The notes: generated by a model from the letters alone, not told the origin. DNA of 64,000 bases from Pseudonocardia sp. CNS-139 (GCA_001942415.1 MKJX01000110.1:1-64000); one strand, 5' to 3'; shown: positions 8,922 through 18,992, numbered from the stretch's first letter. Made by a program: numbers and translations.

Positions 8922-10230
8922 CACGGCAGGCCCACCGCCCGGGTGCCGCCGGCCGCGCGGCGCAGCGCCCCGACCAGGTGCAGGGAGCCGGTCCCGACCA
9001 CCGTGCCGTCCGGGCCGGCGGCGTCGACCGCGCGGGCCAGCGCCGCTGCGGGGTCGGACACGGTGATCGACGGCGTGCCGAGCCAGCGGGCCGTGGCCGC
9101 GACCGTGTCGGCGGGCAGCGCCCGCGGGGACCCGGGCTCGGTCGCGACGACGAGGTCGTAGCCGCCGACTCCGAGGTAGGTGAGGAACTCGGCCACGACC
9201 CGCCCGGCCAGCACGCCGCAGACCAGCACCTTCCGGTTGGCCGCCGCCCCGAGCTCGTCGACGGTCCGGCGCAGCGCGGCCGCGCCGGCGGCGTTGTGCG
9301 CGCCGTCGACGAGGACCAGCGGCGCGCGGCCGACGATCTCGGCACGGCCGGGCACCTGCAGCGGTTCCAGCGCGGCGGTGACGCCGCCGGCACGGAGCGG
9401 CGTGCCGAGGAACGCCTCGGCGGCGGTGACCGCCAGCGCCGCGTTGTCGCACTGGTGGCGGCCGGCCATCCCGATCCGGACGTCCCGGTGGCCGCCCCGC
9501 GCGTCCGCAGGTCGACCACCGAACCGGACGGCGCCGGGCGGCGGGCGTCCCACCCGAAGTCGCGGTCGCGCAGCAGAACCCGGCCCGGCCCTTCCGCGGT
9601 GAACAGGGGGAGCAGGTCGGGATCGGTCTCGCCGAGCACGAGCGTCGCACCGGGCCGGACGATGCCCGCCTTCTCGCGGGCGACGTCCGCCCGGGTGGGG
9701 CCGGCGAGGTCGGTGTGGTCGAGCCCGACGTTGGTGACGACGGCGACCGACCCGTCGACCACGTTCGTCGCGTCCCAGCGGCCGAGCATGCCGACCTCCA
9801 CCACCGCGACGTCCACCGCGCGCTGCCCGAGCTCCCAGAACGCGGCGGCCGTGAGCGCCTCGAACCAGCTGGGCGTCACACCGCACAGGTCGGCGGCCGC
9901 GCGCACCTCCCGCAGCGCCTCCGCGACCCGGCCGGGCGGGGTCGGAGCGCCGTCGACGGTGATCCGCTCGCCGACGTCGTCGACGTGCGGGCTGGTGTAG
10001 GTCCCGACCCGCAGCCCGGCCGCCCCGAGCAGCCGGGCGATCATCGCGGTGGTCGACCCCTTGCCGTTCGTCCCGGTCACGTGGACGACGGGGTAGGCGT
10101 GCTGCGGATGGCCGAGGGCGGCGGTGACGGCCGCCGTGCGGGCCGTCGTGGGCTCGGGCGGCAGGCCCGTCCGCTCGTGGTCGTCGAGCCCGGCGAGGTA
10201 GGCGAGCGCGCCTGCGACGTCCGTGCTCAC
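8921..10230 (-). CDS. folC: Folylpolyglutamate synthase / dihydrofolate synthase
   Basis: A Mur-ligase-fold ATP enzyme that adds glutamate to dihydropteroate and/or THF. It starts at GTG 10230 with LAGLDDHERTGLPPEP. Next come the P-loop VTGTNGKGSTT, TSPHVDDVGERI, EVGMLGRWDATN, NVGLDHTDLAG and AREKAGIVRPGA. The C-terminal domain has VDGAHN and VCGVLAG. One base is lost near 9500; restored length is about 436 aa. It follows purU by 28 bases and overlaps folP. Polyglutamylation keeps folate in the cell, which fits an operon that also holds a THF-dependent demethylase pathway. Confidence 0.85.
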
Positions 10231-10258
10231 GAGAACGGGCCGATCATGAGAACGCCGT

Positions 10259-11158
10259 TCACGAGAACACCACCGTGCGGTGGCCGTTGAGCAGCACCCG
10301 GTCCTCGGCGTGCCAGCGCACCGCGCGGGCCAGCGCCAGGCACTCGGTCTCGCGGCCCAGCGCGGTGACCTCCTCGGGGCTCATCGAGTGCGCGATCCGG
10401 GCCACCTGCTGCTCGATGATCGGGCCCTCGTCGAGGTCCGGCGTCACGTAGTGGGCGGTCGCCCCGATGACCTTGACCCCCCGGTCGTGGGCCTGGTGGT
10501 ACGGCCGGGCGCCCTTGAAGCTCGGCAGCATCGAGTGGTGGATGTTGATCGCCCGGCCGGCCAGCGCGGTGCACAGCTGCGGCGAGAGGATCTGCATGTA
10601 GCGGGCCAGCACGACCAGGTCCGTGTCGTAGCGGTCGACGAGCCGGAGGAGCTCGGCCTCCGCCGCCGGCTTGCGTTCGGCCGTGACCGGGACGTGGTGG
10701 AACGGGACGTCGTGGTTGTCCGCCATCCGCCCGAGGTCGGGGTGGTTGGACACCACGGCGGCGACGTCGACGGGCAGCCAGCCGATCGCCGCGCGGTACA
10801 GCAGGTCGTTGAGGCAGTGGCCGTAGCGGCTGACCAGGATCAGCACGCGGGTCCGGTCGGCGACGTCGCGCAGCCGCCAGGTCATGCCGAACGTCGACCC
10901 GACGTCCTCGACGTCGCGGCGCAGCGCGGCGAGGTCGACGCCCGCGTCCCGGGCGGGTGCGAACTGCACCCGCATGAAGAACCGCGCCGAGCGCCGGTCG
11001 CTGAACTGCTGGCTCTCCTCGATCGTGCAGCCGTGGTCGGCGACCAGCCCGGCGACCGCGCGGACGATGCCGGGCTTGTCCGGGCAGGACGTCACGAGCA
11101 CGAAGGTCTCCCCGCGCGGGACGGTGCGGCGGGTCGAGACGGCGGACGCGAGCGTCAT
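10259..11158 (-). CDS. purU: Formyltetrahydrofolate deformylase
   Basis: An intact 299-aa enzyme that hydrolyses 10-formyl-THF to formate and free THF. It has an N-terminal ACT domain (FVLVTSCPDKPGIVRAVAGL, then CTIEESQQFSD), then a formyltransferase fold with VSRYGHCLNDLLYR, VVSNHPDL, VVLARYMQILSP, INIHHSMLPSFKGA and GATAHYVTPDLDEGPII, carrying the catalytic Asn, His and Asp. The ATG at 11158 overlaps the folD stop (ATGA). In this operon it would regenerate THF from formyl groups made by MetF/FolD, discarding the carbon as formate. That role is inferred from the neighbours. Confidence 0.92.
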   Translation of the reverse strand: MTLASAVSTRRTVPRGETFVLVTSCPDKPGIVRAVAGLVADHGCTIEESQQFSDRRSARFFMRVQFAPARDAGVDLAALRRDVEDVGSTFGMTWRLRDVADRTRVLILVSRYGHCLNDLLYRAAIGWLPVDVAAVVSNHPDLGRMADNHDVPFHHVPVTAERKPAAEAELLRLVDRYDTDLVVLARYMQILSPQLCTALAGRAINIHHSMLPSFKGARPYHQAHDRGVKVIGATAHYVTPDLDEGPIIEQQVARIAHSMSPEEVTALGRETECLALARAVRWHAEDRVLLNGHRTVVFS

Positions 11159-12064
11159 CGCGCTCTCCCCTCCGCGCAGCCGCGCGCGGCCAGCACGGCG
11201 TTGCGCAGCAGCCACACGTCGGTGACCGGGCCGATCCCGCCGGGCACCGGGGTCAGCGCGTACGCCCGGGCCGCGACCTGCGCGAAGTCCACGTCGCCCA
11301 CCATCCGGGTCCGTCCCGTCGCCGGATCGCGCACCGGGTTCACCCCCACGTCGAGGACGACGGTGTGCTCGCCGACGTGCTCGGCTCGGACGAGCCCCGG
11401 CACCCCGGCGGCGACGACGAGGACGTCGGCGCGCCGGGTGTGCCAGCCGAGCTGCCCCGACCTGCTCGCCCACTCGTCCACCGACTCGACGGCGGCCTGC
11501 CGCGCGTAGGCCATCGGGATCATGGGCTTGCCCACGTTGGGGGAGCGGCCGACGACGACGACCAGCGCCCGGCGGTAGAAGGCGGCCGGGTCGGTGCCGG
11601 TGCCGGCGAGCCACTCGTCGAGGACGTGGAACGTCGCCGCCGCCGTCGAGGGCAGGTAGCGCGGGGCGCCGAGCGCGAGCAGGCCGGCGTTCTCCGGGTG
11701 CACGGCCTCGACGTCCTTGACCGGGTCGAGGGCGCGGAACACCGCGTTCTCGTCCACGTGTGCGGGGAGCGGCCGGAGCAGCAGGATGCCGGTGACGGAC
11801 GGATCCGCGTTCAGCGCGGCGACCTCGGCGAGCAGCTCGGGCTCGCTCGTCGTCGCCGGCAGCGTGACCGACCGGCAGGTGATGCCGAGCTCGGCGGCGA
11901 GCCGGGCCAGCCGGCTGGTAGACGGTCGAGCTGTAGTCCTCGCCGAGCCGGAGCGTCACCAGCGCGCAGCCGAGGCCGTCGGTCTGCAGGCCCGCCGCCT
12001 CCCGGCGCACGGTGGACGTGAGGTCGTGGGCGATCTTGCGCCCGTCGATGATCTGAGCGGTCAT
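11155..12064 (-). CDS. folD: FolD-like methylene-THF dehydrogenase, divergent active site
   Basis: A FolD homologue, about 303 aa after repair, starting at ATG 12064 with MTAQIIDGRKIA. The NADP-binding loop (VVVVGRSPNVGKPM) and C-terminal PVPGGIGPVTD block are canonical. The catalytic region is not. The Lys of the Y-x3-K motif aligns with Leu (just after YQ, near a two-base loss at about 11925). The Gln of the VQLPLP motif is Leu (ILLLRPLP). KDVDGFHP reads KDVEAVHP. In characterised FolD these Lys and Gln residues are needed for the cyclohydrolase step, so this copy may act only as a dehydrogenase or be specialised. It is placed between metF and purU, as expected for oxidising methyl groups carried on THF. 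Confidence 0.78.
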
Positions 12065-12082
12065 CTCTGGTTCCCGGGACGG

Positions 12083-12922
12083 TTACGCCGCGGCGGCGAT
12101 GCGCTGCTGCCAGTCGACGGTCGCCGCGACCTGGTTGAACGAGAAGAGGTGCACTCCGCCGATGCCCAGGTCCGGGTAGGCGGGGTCGGTCGCGATCCGC
12201 CCCAGCAGCTGCTCGGGCCGGTAGGCACCGCCGAGGACCAGGTTGCGGACCATGCTGTGCTGCTTGGACAGGTAACGCAGCGACGACCCGACCCCGATCC
12301 GCACCGACAGCTCCGCCAGCCGGCGCACGCTGATCGGGGCGGCCACCCCGAGCCGCAGCGGCAGGGCGATCCCGCGGGCCCGGACACCGCCGAGCCAGCG
12401 GACGATCGCGTCGACGTCGAAGCACATCTGGCTGACCATGTACGTCGCGAGCGGCTGCTTGCGGCACAGGTCGTCGAACAGGACGTCGTCCGGGATCGCC
12501 GGGTGCCCCTCCGGGTAGCAGGCGACCCCGATCTCCCGCAGCCCGTGGTCGAGCCCTGCGAGGTCCGCCAGCAGCTCGGCGGCCGAGGCGTACTCGCCGC
12601 GCGGGGTGTCGGCGTCCCCGCCGATCACGTACACGTTGTCGACCCCGGCCTCGGCCAGCCGCCGCAGCAGCTCGGCGAGCTCGGAGCGGCCGCTGACCTG
12701 GCGGGCCGCGATGTGCGGGACCGCGGTGAACCCGGCGAGGCGGGCCGCCTCGGTGTAGGCGAGCGTGCGTTCGAGCCCGAACTTCGACGAGCAGGTCACC
12801 GTGAGCGTCGAACCGGCGGGGACGAGGTCGAAGGCCAGGTCGCTGCCCTTCATCGGGATGATCTCGATGCTGGCCGTGGCGACGAGCTCGCGGACCACGG
12901 CGTCGGCGTTGCTGGGTCTCAT
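12083..12922 (-). CDS. metF: Methylenetetrahydrofolate reductase, MetF-like
   Basis: Intact, 279 aa, starting at ATG 12922. It is a TIM-barrel flavoprotein of the MetF family: IEIIPMKGS matches the FEFFPPKT start with the catalytic Glu, YVIGGDADTPRGEYASAAEL matches the Asp-containing loop, and the C-terminal HLFSFNQ strand is typical. It is only moderately like biosynthetic MetF and resembles the paralogues found beside THF-dependent aromatic O-demethylases. There it would run backwards, oxidising 5-methyl-THF to methylene-THF. It is five bases downstream of the monooxygenase and 18 bases upstream of folD, in one operon. The direction is inferred from context. Confidence 0.85.
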   Translation of the reverse strand: MRPSNADAVVRELVATASIEIIPMKGSDLAFDLVPAGSTLTVTCSSKFGLERTLAYTEAARLAGFTAVPHIAARQVSGRSELAELLRRLAEAGVDNVYVIGGDADTPRGEYASAAELLADLAGLDHGLREIGVACYPEGHPAIPDDVLFDDLCRKQPLATYMVSQMCFDVDAIVRWLGGVRARGIALPLRLGVAAPISVRRLAELSVRIGVGSSLRYLSKQHSMVRNLVLGGAYRPEQLLGRIATDPAYPDLGIGGVHLFSFNQVAATVDWQQRIAAAA

Positions 12923-12927
12923 CGGTG

Positions 12928-14109
12928 TCAGATGGGCATGATCGGGTCGAGGCCGAGCAGCTCGCGGGCGTAGATCTCCTTGGCGATCTCGGGCTCGGCG
13001 AAGGCGTGCCGGCTGGCGGTCTCGCTGTCGCGCCAGATCTGCTGGATCGGGTTGATCTCGGCGAACGCCGAGGCCCCGTTGACGGTGAGCAGCTGGTTGA
13101 TGGCGCTGCGGCAGAGCGTGATGCAGTGCCCGGTGTCCATGCGCACCCGGGCGCGGACCGTGCGGCTCGGGAAGGTGCCGGCGACGGCGGCCTCGTCGAT
13201 GTCGGCGCACGCCCGCCACAGGAGCAGCTCGCCCGCGTCGACCTCGCTGATCGCCTCGGCGATGGCCTGCTGGACGAACGGCGCGTCCACCGAGCGGTCG
13301 TAGGACGTGTACTTGACCCGGCGTCTCGGGAGCGTCGCGAGGGTCAGGTCGATCGCGGCGCGAGCCATCCCGATGTGCGGCGCGGCGAGGATGACCGTGC
13401 CGACGGGGAGGAACGCGGCCCGGAAGATCGGGTCGTCGTGCTGCTCGGCGCGGTAGTTGCCCTCGACGAGGTCGCCGAACCCGTGAGCGCGGTGTTCGGG
13501 GACGAACACGTCCTCGGCGACGATCGTGTTGCTGCCGGTTCCGCGCATGCCCGCGGTGAACCACGTGTCGGAGATCGTCAGCTCGCTCATCGGGACGAGC
13601 GCCAGCGCCTGGCCGGACGCGTCCAGGTCGAGCGGCACGCCGAGCAGCGCCCACTGCGCGTGCAGCGAGCCCGACGCGAACGGCCAGCGGCCGGTGATGC
13701 GCCAGCCGCCGTCGACCGCGCGGGCCGTCCCGCCCAGGTCGAAGACGGTGCACACGGTGGTGGACGGATCGGCGGCGAACAGGTCCTCCTGCGCCTGCGT
13801 GGGCAGCAGCGAGGCCATGAACGCGCTGGTGTTGACCAGCGAGTGCACCCAGCCGGCCGCGCCGTTGCCGTAGGCGACCTGCGCGATCGTGTCGACGAGG
13901 GTGCGCGTGTTGACCGCCGCGCCACCGAACCGCCGCGGAACGCACAGCGCGAACAGGCCCGACTCCCGCAGCGCCTTGACGTCCTCCTCGGTGAGCCGGC
14001 GGTCGGTGTCCGACTGCGCCGCGTTGCTCCGCAACTGCTCGGCGAGCGACCGGGCCCGGGCGACGATCGCGGCGTCGGGTGCCGACGCCGGAGAAGTCCG
14101 ATCGACCAT
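12928..14109 (-). CDS. Two-component flavin-dependent monooxygenase (acyl-CoA dehydrogenase fold)
   Basis: Intact, 393 aa, ATG 14109 with an AAGGAGG ribosome site. The fold is acyl-CoA dehydrogenase-like, of the group D flavin monooxygenases (HsaA, DszC and p-hydroxyphenylacetate hydroxylase types). Landmarks are the N-terminal LRESGLFALCVPRRFGGAAV, YGNGAAGWVHSLVNTSAF, WRITGRWPFASGS, the DTWFTAGMRGTGSN block seen in oxygenase members, and the C-terminal ASAFAEINPIQQIWRD. The acyl-CoA dehydrogenase catalytic Glu context is absent. Such enzymes need reduced flavin from a partner; the flavin reductase at 25125 is the likely one. It heads the minus-strand folate/one-carbon operon, divergent from the demethylase. 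Substrate unknown, probably a phenolic or related ring. Confidence 0.8.
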   Translation of the reverse strand: MVDRTSPASAPDAAIVARARSLAEQLRSNAAQSDTDRRLTEEDVKALRESGLFALCVPRRFGGAAVNTRTLVDTIAQVAYGNGAAGWVHSLVNTSAFMASLLPTQAQEDLFAADPSTTVCTVFDLGGTARAVDGGWRITGRWPFASGSLHAQWALLGVPLDLDASGQALALVPMSELTISDTWFTAGMRGTGSNTIVAEDVFVPEHRAHGFGDLVEGNYRAEQHDDPIFRAAFLPVGTVILAAPHIGMARAAIDLTLATLPRRRVKYTSYDRSVDAPFVQQAIAEAISEVDAGELLLWRACADIDEAAVAGTFPSRTVRARVRMDTGHCITLCRSAINQLLTVNGASAFAEINPIQQIWRDSETASRHAFAEPEIAKEIYARELLGLDPIMPI

Positions 14110-14242
14110 TTCCCATCCTCCTTGTTGGGCGGATCTCCTGGTGGGCGGTGCGAGAGAGCGTGGGGTCCGCGCGGGGCGGACGAAGGCCGTGCCTGCCTCT
14201 CGGGACCCGGGGCGAACGCCCCGAGCGTCCAGGCTGGCAAGG

Positions 14243-14253
14243 TGGCCATGCCA
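14243..14253. promoter_or_regulatory. Putative GntR operator O1
   Basis: TGGCCATGCCA is an 11-base palindrome of the form TGGC-N3-GCCA, with AGG before and CTC after it. FadR/FCD-type GntR regulators bind short TGGT-N3-ACCA-like palindromes. It matches the sites at 19881 and 19946 next to the GntR gene and lies in the divergent demethylase promoter region. Confidence 0.45.
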
Positions 14254-14393
14254 CTCTGGCAGCGGGTGGTGGGAGTGTCAAGAGTCGCGCCGCGGGTCGT
14301 TTCCGGGGTTTTCGCAGTCCGTAGCCGCTTCGTCGGCGCTCCGACGTGGTGTTGCTCCGGGCGGGCGGCGACCGAGGAAAGACTAGCGATCAA

Positions 14394-14404
14394 CTGGCTA
14401 TGCC
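14394..14404. promoter_or_regulatory. Putative GntR operator O2, imperfect
   Basis: TGGCTATGCCG, preceded by CAAC, matches AACTGGCTAGGCCA at 19943-19956 with one mismatch in the right half-site. It is 151 bases from O1. It may be a weaker second site for the same regulator. Confidence 0.35.
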
Positions 14405-14800
14405 GCCTTGCCAGATGTTGACACGCTGTTGGTGTGATGCGAGCCTGTCCCCGCTCGCGACGCCATGCCCTCGGGACAGCGCCCCCGGAACCCCGGAAGT
14501 GCCGCAGCCCGGCGGCCGCGATCCGTCCAACGATGCTCGGAGGTGAGATGCGGCGCCCCTCGTGACGATCCCGATGTGCGTGCGGTGCCCCGCATCGCGC
14601 GAGACGCGAACCCGTCCGGTCGGTGACCGGCAGGGCTCAGGTGTGCCGGTCGCGTCGGCGACCGCCAGAGCCCGTCCCCCGATCGCGGCGCCGTCGCGCC
14701 GCGACCTGCCCTGACCCGTCCGGCCTGCCGCAGCGGCGCCGGACCGGGCCGTCAGGCGAACCCGCATCCCGGCAGTCCGGCGACGAAAGGAACCCCTGTC

Positions 14801-16155
14801 ATGTCCGAGTCCCTGGAGCAGAAGATCCAGCGGGTGGGCAACCCTGCGCTGATGCTCAGGAACGCGCCCGCCCTGCGCTACCCGTTCCCGTACCAGACCG
14901 AGTGGACCGGCTGGCCCAACGAGCAGTGGGCGTGGAAGAACCAGACCGTCCTGTTCGACCAGTCCCACCACATGACCGACGTGTACTTCAAGGGTCCGGA
15001 CGTCAAGAAGCTGCTGAGCGACACCGGCATCAACAGCATGAAGAACCTCGGACGGAACCGGGCGAAGCAGTTCGTCGCCTGCAACCACGACGGGAAGGTG
15101 ATCGCCGACGCGGTGCTGTTCGGCATCGAGGAGGACGAGTACAGCCTCGTCGGCACGCCGATCGCGCCCAACTGGGTGGCGTTCGTGGCCGAGCAGGGCA
15201 ACTACGACGTCGAGGTCGTGCAGGACCAGCGGACCCCGTCCAACCCCTCGGGCCGGCGCACCTACCGCTACCAGCTCAACGGGCCACGCACGAAGGACAT
15301 CATCGAGAAGGCGGCCGACGGCGCGTTCGAGCACATCCGCTTCTTCCGGATGGGCGAGATCCGGATCGCCGGCACCCCGCTGCGCGCGCTCAACCACACG
15401 ATGTCGGGCGTGCCGGGCGAGGAGTACACCGGGCTCGAGCTGATGGGCCCGATCGAGCACGCCCAGGAGGTGCTCGACGCGATCCTGGCGGCCGGCGCCG
15501 AGTTCGGCCTGCGCCGCGGCGGGGCCCGCGCCTACCCGTCGACCGTCTACGAGTCGGGCTGGATCCCGCTGCCGACCCCGGCGATCTACACCGGCGAGTC
15601 GATGAAGCCCTACCGCGAGTTCCTGAGCGGCGCCTCGCTGGAGGCGAACCTGTCCATCGAGGGCAGCTTCGCCTCCGACGACATCGAGGACTACTACCAG
15701 CTGCCCTGGGACCTGGGGTACGGCTCGCTGCTGAGGTTCGACCACGACTTCATCGGCCGCTCCGCCCTGGAGGCGCTGGTCGACGCGCCGCACCGGACCA
15801 AGGTCTGGCTGATGTGGAACGACGACGACGTCCTGCGGATCATGCGCGACAGCCTGTTCGGCGAGGGCGACCGCCCGAAGATCATCGACGTCCCGAACGC
15901 GATCCCGTCCACGATCATGTTCGACACCGTGTTGCGGAGCGACCGCGTGGTCGGCCTGTCCACCTGGGGCGGCTACACCGTGACGTCCGGCGGTTCTCCT
16001 CGCTCGCGATGATCGACGAGGCCGAGGCCCGCGACGGCGCGGAGGTCGAGCTGGTCTGGGGCCAGCCCGACGGCGGTGTCGGCAAGCCGCTCATGGAGCC
16101 GCACCACGTCCAGACCACCATCCGGGCGACGGTCAGCACCCGCCCGCCGGTGTGA
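14801..16155 (+). CDS. Tetrahydrofolate-dependent aromatic O-demethylase, LigM/DesA type
   Basis: About 451 aa, a GcvT-fold methyltransferase that moves the methyl group of an aryl methyl ether onto THF. It follows LigM (vanillate / 3-O-methylgallate demethylase) along its whole length: NPALMLRNAPALRYPFPYQ, EQWAWKNQTVLFDQSHHMTD, LLSDTGINSMKN, GARAYPSTVYESGWIP, PAIYTGESMKPYREFL, DDIEDYYQLPWDLGYG, RFDHDFIGRSALEAL and finally MEPHHVQTTIRA. One base is missing near 15985, before RRFSSLAMIDEAEA; without repair the protein stops about 50 residues early. Ordinary glycine-cleavage T protein is excluded by length and these motifs. It faces the metF-folD-purU operon that would recycle the methyl-THF product. 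Exact substrate unknown. Confidence 0.85.
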
Positions 16156-16264
16156 ACGGAGCTCCCCAGCACGACCGGGGCGGGCACGGGTGGACCCGTG
16201 CCCGCCCCGGTGCCAGCGCCGGGCGGGCACCCCGCGACGGCGGCGGACGGTGAAGGAGGACGCA

Positions 16265-17971
16265 ATGATCCGCAGGACCGCCGAGTTGCTGCTCGTCGGG
16301 GGCAAGGTCTGGACCCGCCTCGGCGCGCCGACGACCGGCGAGGACACGCTCGCCGTCGCGATCGCCGACGGCCGGATCCTCGACGTCGGGCCGCTGCCCG
16401 CCCTCGCCGCGACGGCCGGACCGCAGACCCGGACGGTCGACGTCGGCGGCCGGCGGGTCGTGCCCGGGCTGGTGGACTCGCACATCCACGCGGTCCGCGC
16501 CGGGCTCACCTACCTCGACGAGCTGGACTGGACCGACGTGCGGACGCTCGGCGACGCCCTCGACTCCGTCGCGGCGGCCGCGGCCGACCGGCCCGACGGC
16601 ACCTGGATCACCGTCCAGGGCGGGTGGCACCCGGCACAGCTGGCCGAGAACCGGATGCCGACGCGGGCCGAGCTGGACGCCGCCGCGCCGCGGCACCCGG
16701 TGTTCGTGTATCCGCTCTACGGCCACGAGGACGTCGCGGTGCTCAACGGCGCCGCGCTCGACGCGCTCGGCTGGACCGGTGCCGTACCCGACCCCGAGGG
16801 CGCCGTGCTGTTCCGCGGCCCGGACGGGCGGCCCGACGGCCGGCTGACCGGGCTGGGTGCCTACCAGCACATCGCGCGGGTCGCGGCGGACCCGGACCCG
16901 GAACGGGCGGTCGCGTCGAGCCGGGCGTTCTTCCGCCGGCTCGCCGCACTCGGTCTGACCGGCGTGGTCGACGCGGCCGCCTCGGCATGGAACCGAGCCG
17001 CTACCAGGCCGTTCGCCGCCTGTGGCGCTCGGGCGAGCTCCCGATCCGGGTCCGGATGAACGTCGGCGCCGTCACCCGCGGCGCCGAGGCCGACGAGGTG
17101 CGCGCCTGGCAGACCTACCTCGCCCCGGGACTCGGCGACGACATGCTCTCGGTGCTCGGGCTCGGCGAGGTCGTGCACTACGGCTGCCACGACTGGGAGG
17201 GCATGACGCCGCTGCACATCAGCGACCACGACCACGACCAGCTGGCCGCCACGCTCCTCGACGTGGCCCGCGGCGGCTGGCCGCTGACGCTGCACGCCAT
17301 CCTCGACACCTCGGTCACCCGGATCCTCGACGCGGTCGAGACGGTGGCCGCGCAGGTGCCGCTGGAGCCGCTGCGCTGGTCGCTGTGCCACGTCGAGTGC
17401 ATCGGCGCCGCGAACCTCCGCCGGCTCCGCGACCTGGGCTCGGGCTCACGCTGCAGAGCCGGATGGTGCACAAGGCCGCGATCTGCGCCGACCGCTGGGG
17501 GGCCGACGTCCTGCGGCACGCGCCGCCGCTCGGCGACGTCGTCGCGCTGGGCATCCCGTTCGGCGGCGGCACCGACGCCACCCGCAGCGCCTCCTACAAC
17601 CCGTGGCAGGCGCTGTGGTGGTTCGTGACCGGTCACTGCGTCGACGGCGGGCCGCGGCGCGACGAGGAGCACCGGCTCGACCGGGCGACCGCGCTCGACG
17701 CCTACACGCGGGGCAGCACGTGGTTCTCGTTCGAGGACGAGACCCGCGGCGTCCTCGTCCCGGGCGCGCCGCCGACCTCGCGGTGCTGTCGGAGGACTAC
17801 TTCACGGTCGCGGAGGACCGGATCCCCGCGATCACCTCCGATCTCACGGTCGTGGGCGGGCGGGTCGTGCACGCCGCAGGCGCGTTCGCCGCGCTGCCGC
17901 TGGAGCGGCACGGCACCCGGCACGCGCCGGCGGCCACGGCCGGTGCCGCCGTCCGGGCGGGTGCGCGATGA
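16265..17971 (+). CDS. YtcJ-type amidohydrolase
   Basis: A metal-dependent hydrolase of the amidohydrolase_3 (YtcJ/DUF1446-like exoenzyme-regulatory) group, about 569 aa. The ATG at 16265 follows GAAGGAGGA. It has an N-terminal beta-sandwich (LLLVGGKVWT), the metal-binding DSHIHAV, GGWHPAQL, YGHEDVAVLNG, DWEGMTPLHISDHDHD, LHAILDTS, LCHVECIG, then LQSRMVHKAA, FGGGTDA and YTRGSTWFSFED. Three one-base losses, near 16985, 17445 and 17770, break the frame; with repair the whole domain is present. The stop overlaps the ATG of the dehydrogenase (ATGA). Members hydrolyse amides or esters, often with aromatic groups. Its place after the demethylase suggests it releases or opens a pathway intermediate. 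Confidence 0.8.
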
Positions 17972-18992
17972 GGGCGATGGCGATCGTCGGGTACGGCGCC
18001 CCGCTGCAGCCGGTCGACCTCGCGGAGCCGCCGTTCGGGCCCGGCGACGTGCGGATCGCGGTGGAGTACTGCGGGGTGTGCGGCACCGACGTCAAGATCG
18101 CCGAAGGGGTCATGCCCTTCTCGCCCACCCTGGCGCTGCCGCACGTCCCGGGCCACGAGATCGTGGGTGTCGTCGCGGAGGCCGGTCCGGACGTCCCGCT
18201 CGCGCCCGGCACCAGGGTCGTGCTCTACGACTACGGCACGTGCGGCTCGTGCCGGTCGTGCGTCGGCGGCCGGGAGACGACGTGCAGCCGGCTGCGGCGG
18301 CGGATCGGCTTCACCGACCCGGGCGGGTTCCAGGAGTCGGTCACGGTGCCGTGGACGCTGGCGGTGCCGCTGCCCGACACCGTCGCGCCCGTGGCCGCGG
18401 CGGCGCTGTCCTGCGCGATCGGCACGGCCTACCGCGCCACCGTGACGCTCGGGCAGGTCCGGGCGGGCTCGACGGTGGCGGTCGTCGGCGCGGGCGGCGT
18501 CGGGCTGCACGCGGCCCAGATCGCCCGCGCCGCCGGGGCCGCCACGGTTGTCGTCGAGCCGTCGCCGCAGCGCCGGTCGGCCGCGGTCGCAGCCGGTGCC
18601 CGTGCCGTCGCCGGGGTCGAGGACCTGCGCGCGCTCGACGACGAGATCGACGTCGTCGTCGAGACCTCGGGGCACCCGGCGGTCGTGCCGGGAGCGGTCG
18701 CCGCCGTGGCGCCCGGCGGGCGTGTCGTGCTCGTCGGCTACACGCCCGGCGCGCCGATGACGCTCGACGCCCAGGACGCCGTGCTGAAGGAGGTCACCGT
18801 CGTCGCAGCCGCTACGCCACGCGCGAGGACCTGCGGGCCGCGGTCGCGCTCGTCGCGCGCGGCGCGGTGACCCCGGTCGTCAGCGAGACGTTCCCGCTGG
18901 CCGACGCCGGCCGCGCGCTTGCCGCCGTCCGGGACGGGACGGTGCTGGGCCGGGTCGCCGTGGCGGTGAGCGCCGCCGGGGGAGCGCCGTGA
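17968..18992 (+). CDS. Zinc-dependent medium-chain alcohol dehydrogenase
   Basis: About 341 aa. It is a classic MDR fold: CGVCGTDVKIAEG (catalytic Zn Cys), the GHEIVGVV block with catalytic His-Glu, a structural-zinc lobe with spaced Cys (YGTCGSCRSCVGGRETTC), and a Rossmann GxGGVG (VAVVGAGGVGLHAAQIA). One base is lost near 18810, ahead of RYATREDLRAAV. It overlaps the amidohydrolase stop, so the two are coupled. It should interconvert an alcohol and an aldehyde or ketone made in the same pathway; substrate unknown. It ends 49 bases before the convergent GntR gene. Confidence 0.85.

Larger units (their letters stand above)
14110..14800. promoter_or_regulatory. Divergent promoter region of the demethylase island
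   Basis: About 690 bases separate the monooxygenase start from the demethylase start, the longest regulatory gap in the island. No gene-like frame is convincing. It contains two TGGY-N3-RCCA type palindromes (listed separately) that match those in front of the GntR gene, and an AT-richer patch around 14395-14425. The demethylase ATG at 14801 has a GAAAGGAA ribosome site just upstream. Confidence 0.55.

Noticed and set aside
6829-10230. A single 1133-codon minus-strand reading frame
   Set aside because: It joins in-frame pieces of folC, folP and pabB with out-of-frame stretches; each gene has its own coupled start and family length once base losses are restored.
12083-14281. A 732-codon frame ending in MetF
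   Set aside because: The N-terminal part is a frame shadow of the intact monooxygenase gene; MetF starts at 12922.
14801-16155. Glycine cleavage system T protein
   Set aside because: Whole-length agreement with LigM, about 450 residues, and no gcvH/gcvP nearby; the THF-dependent demethylase fits better.
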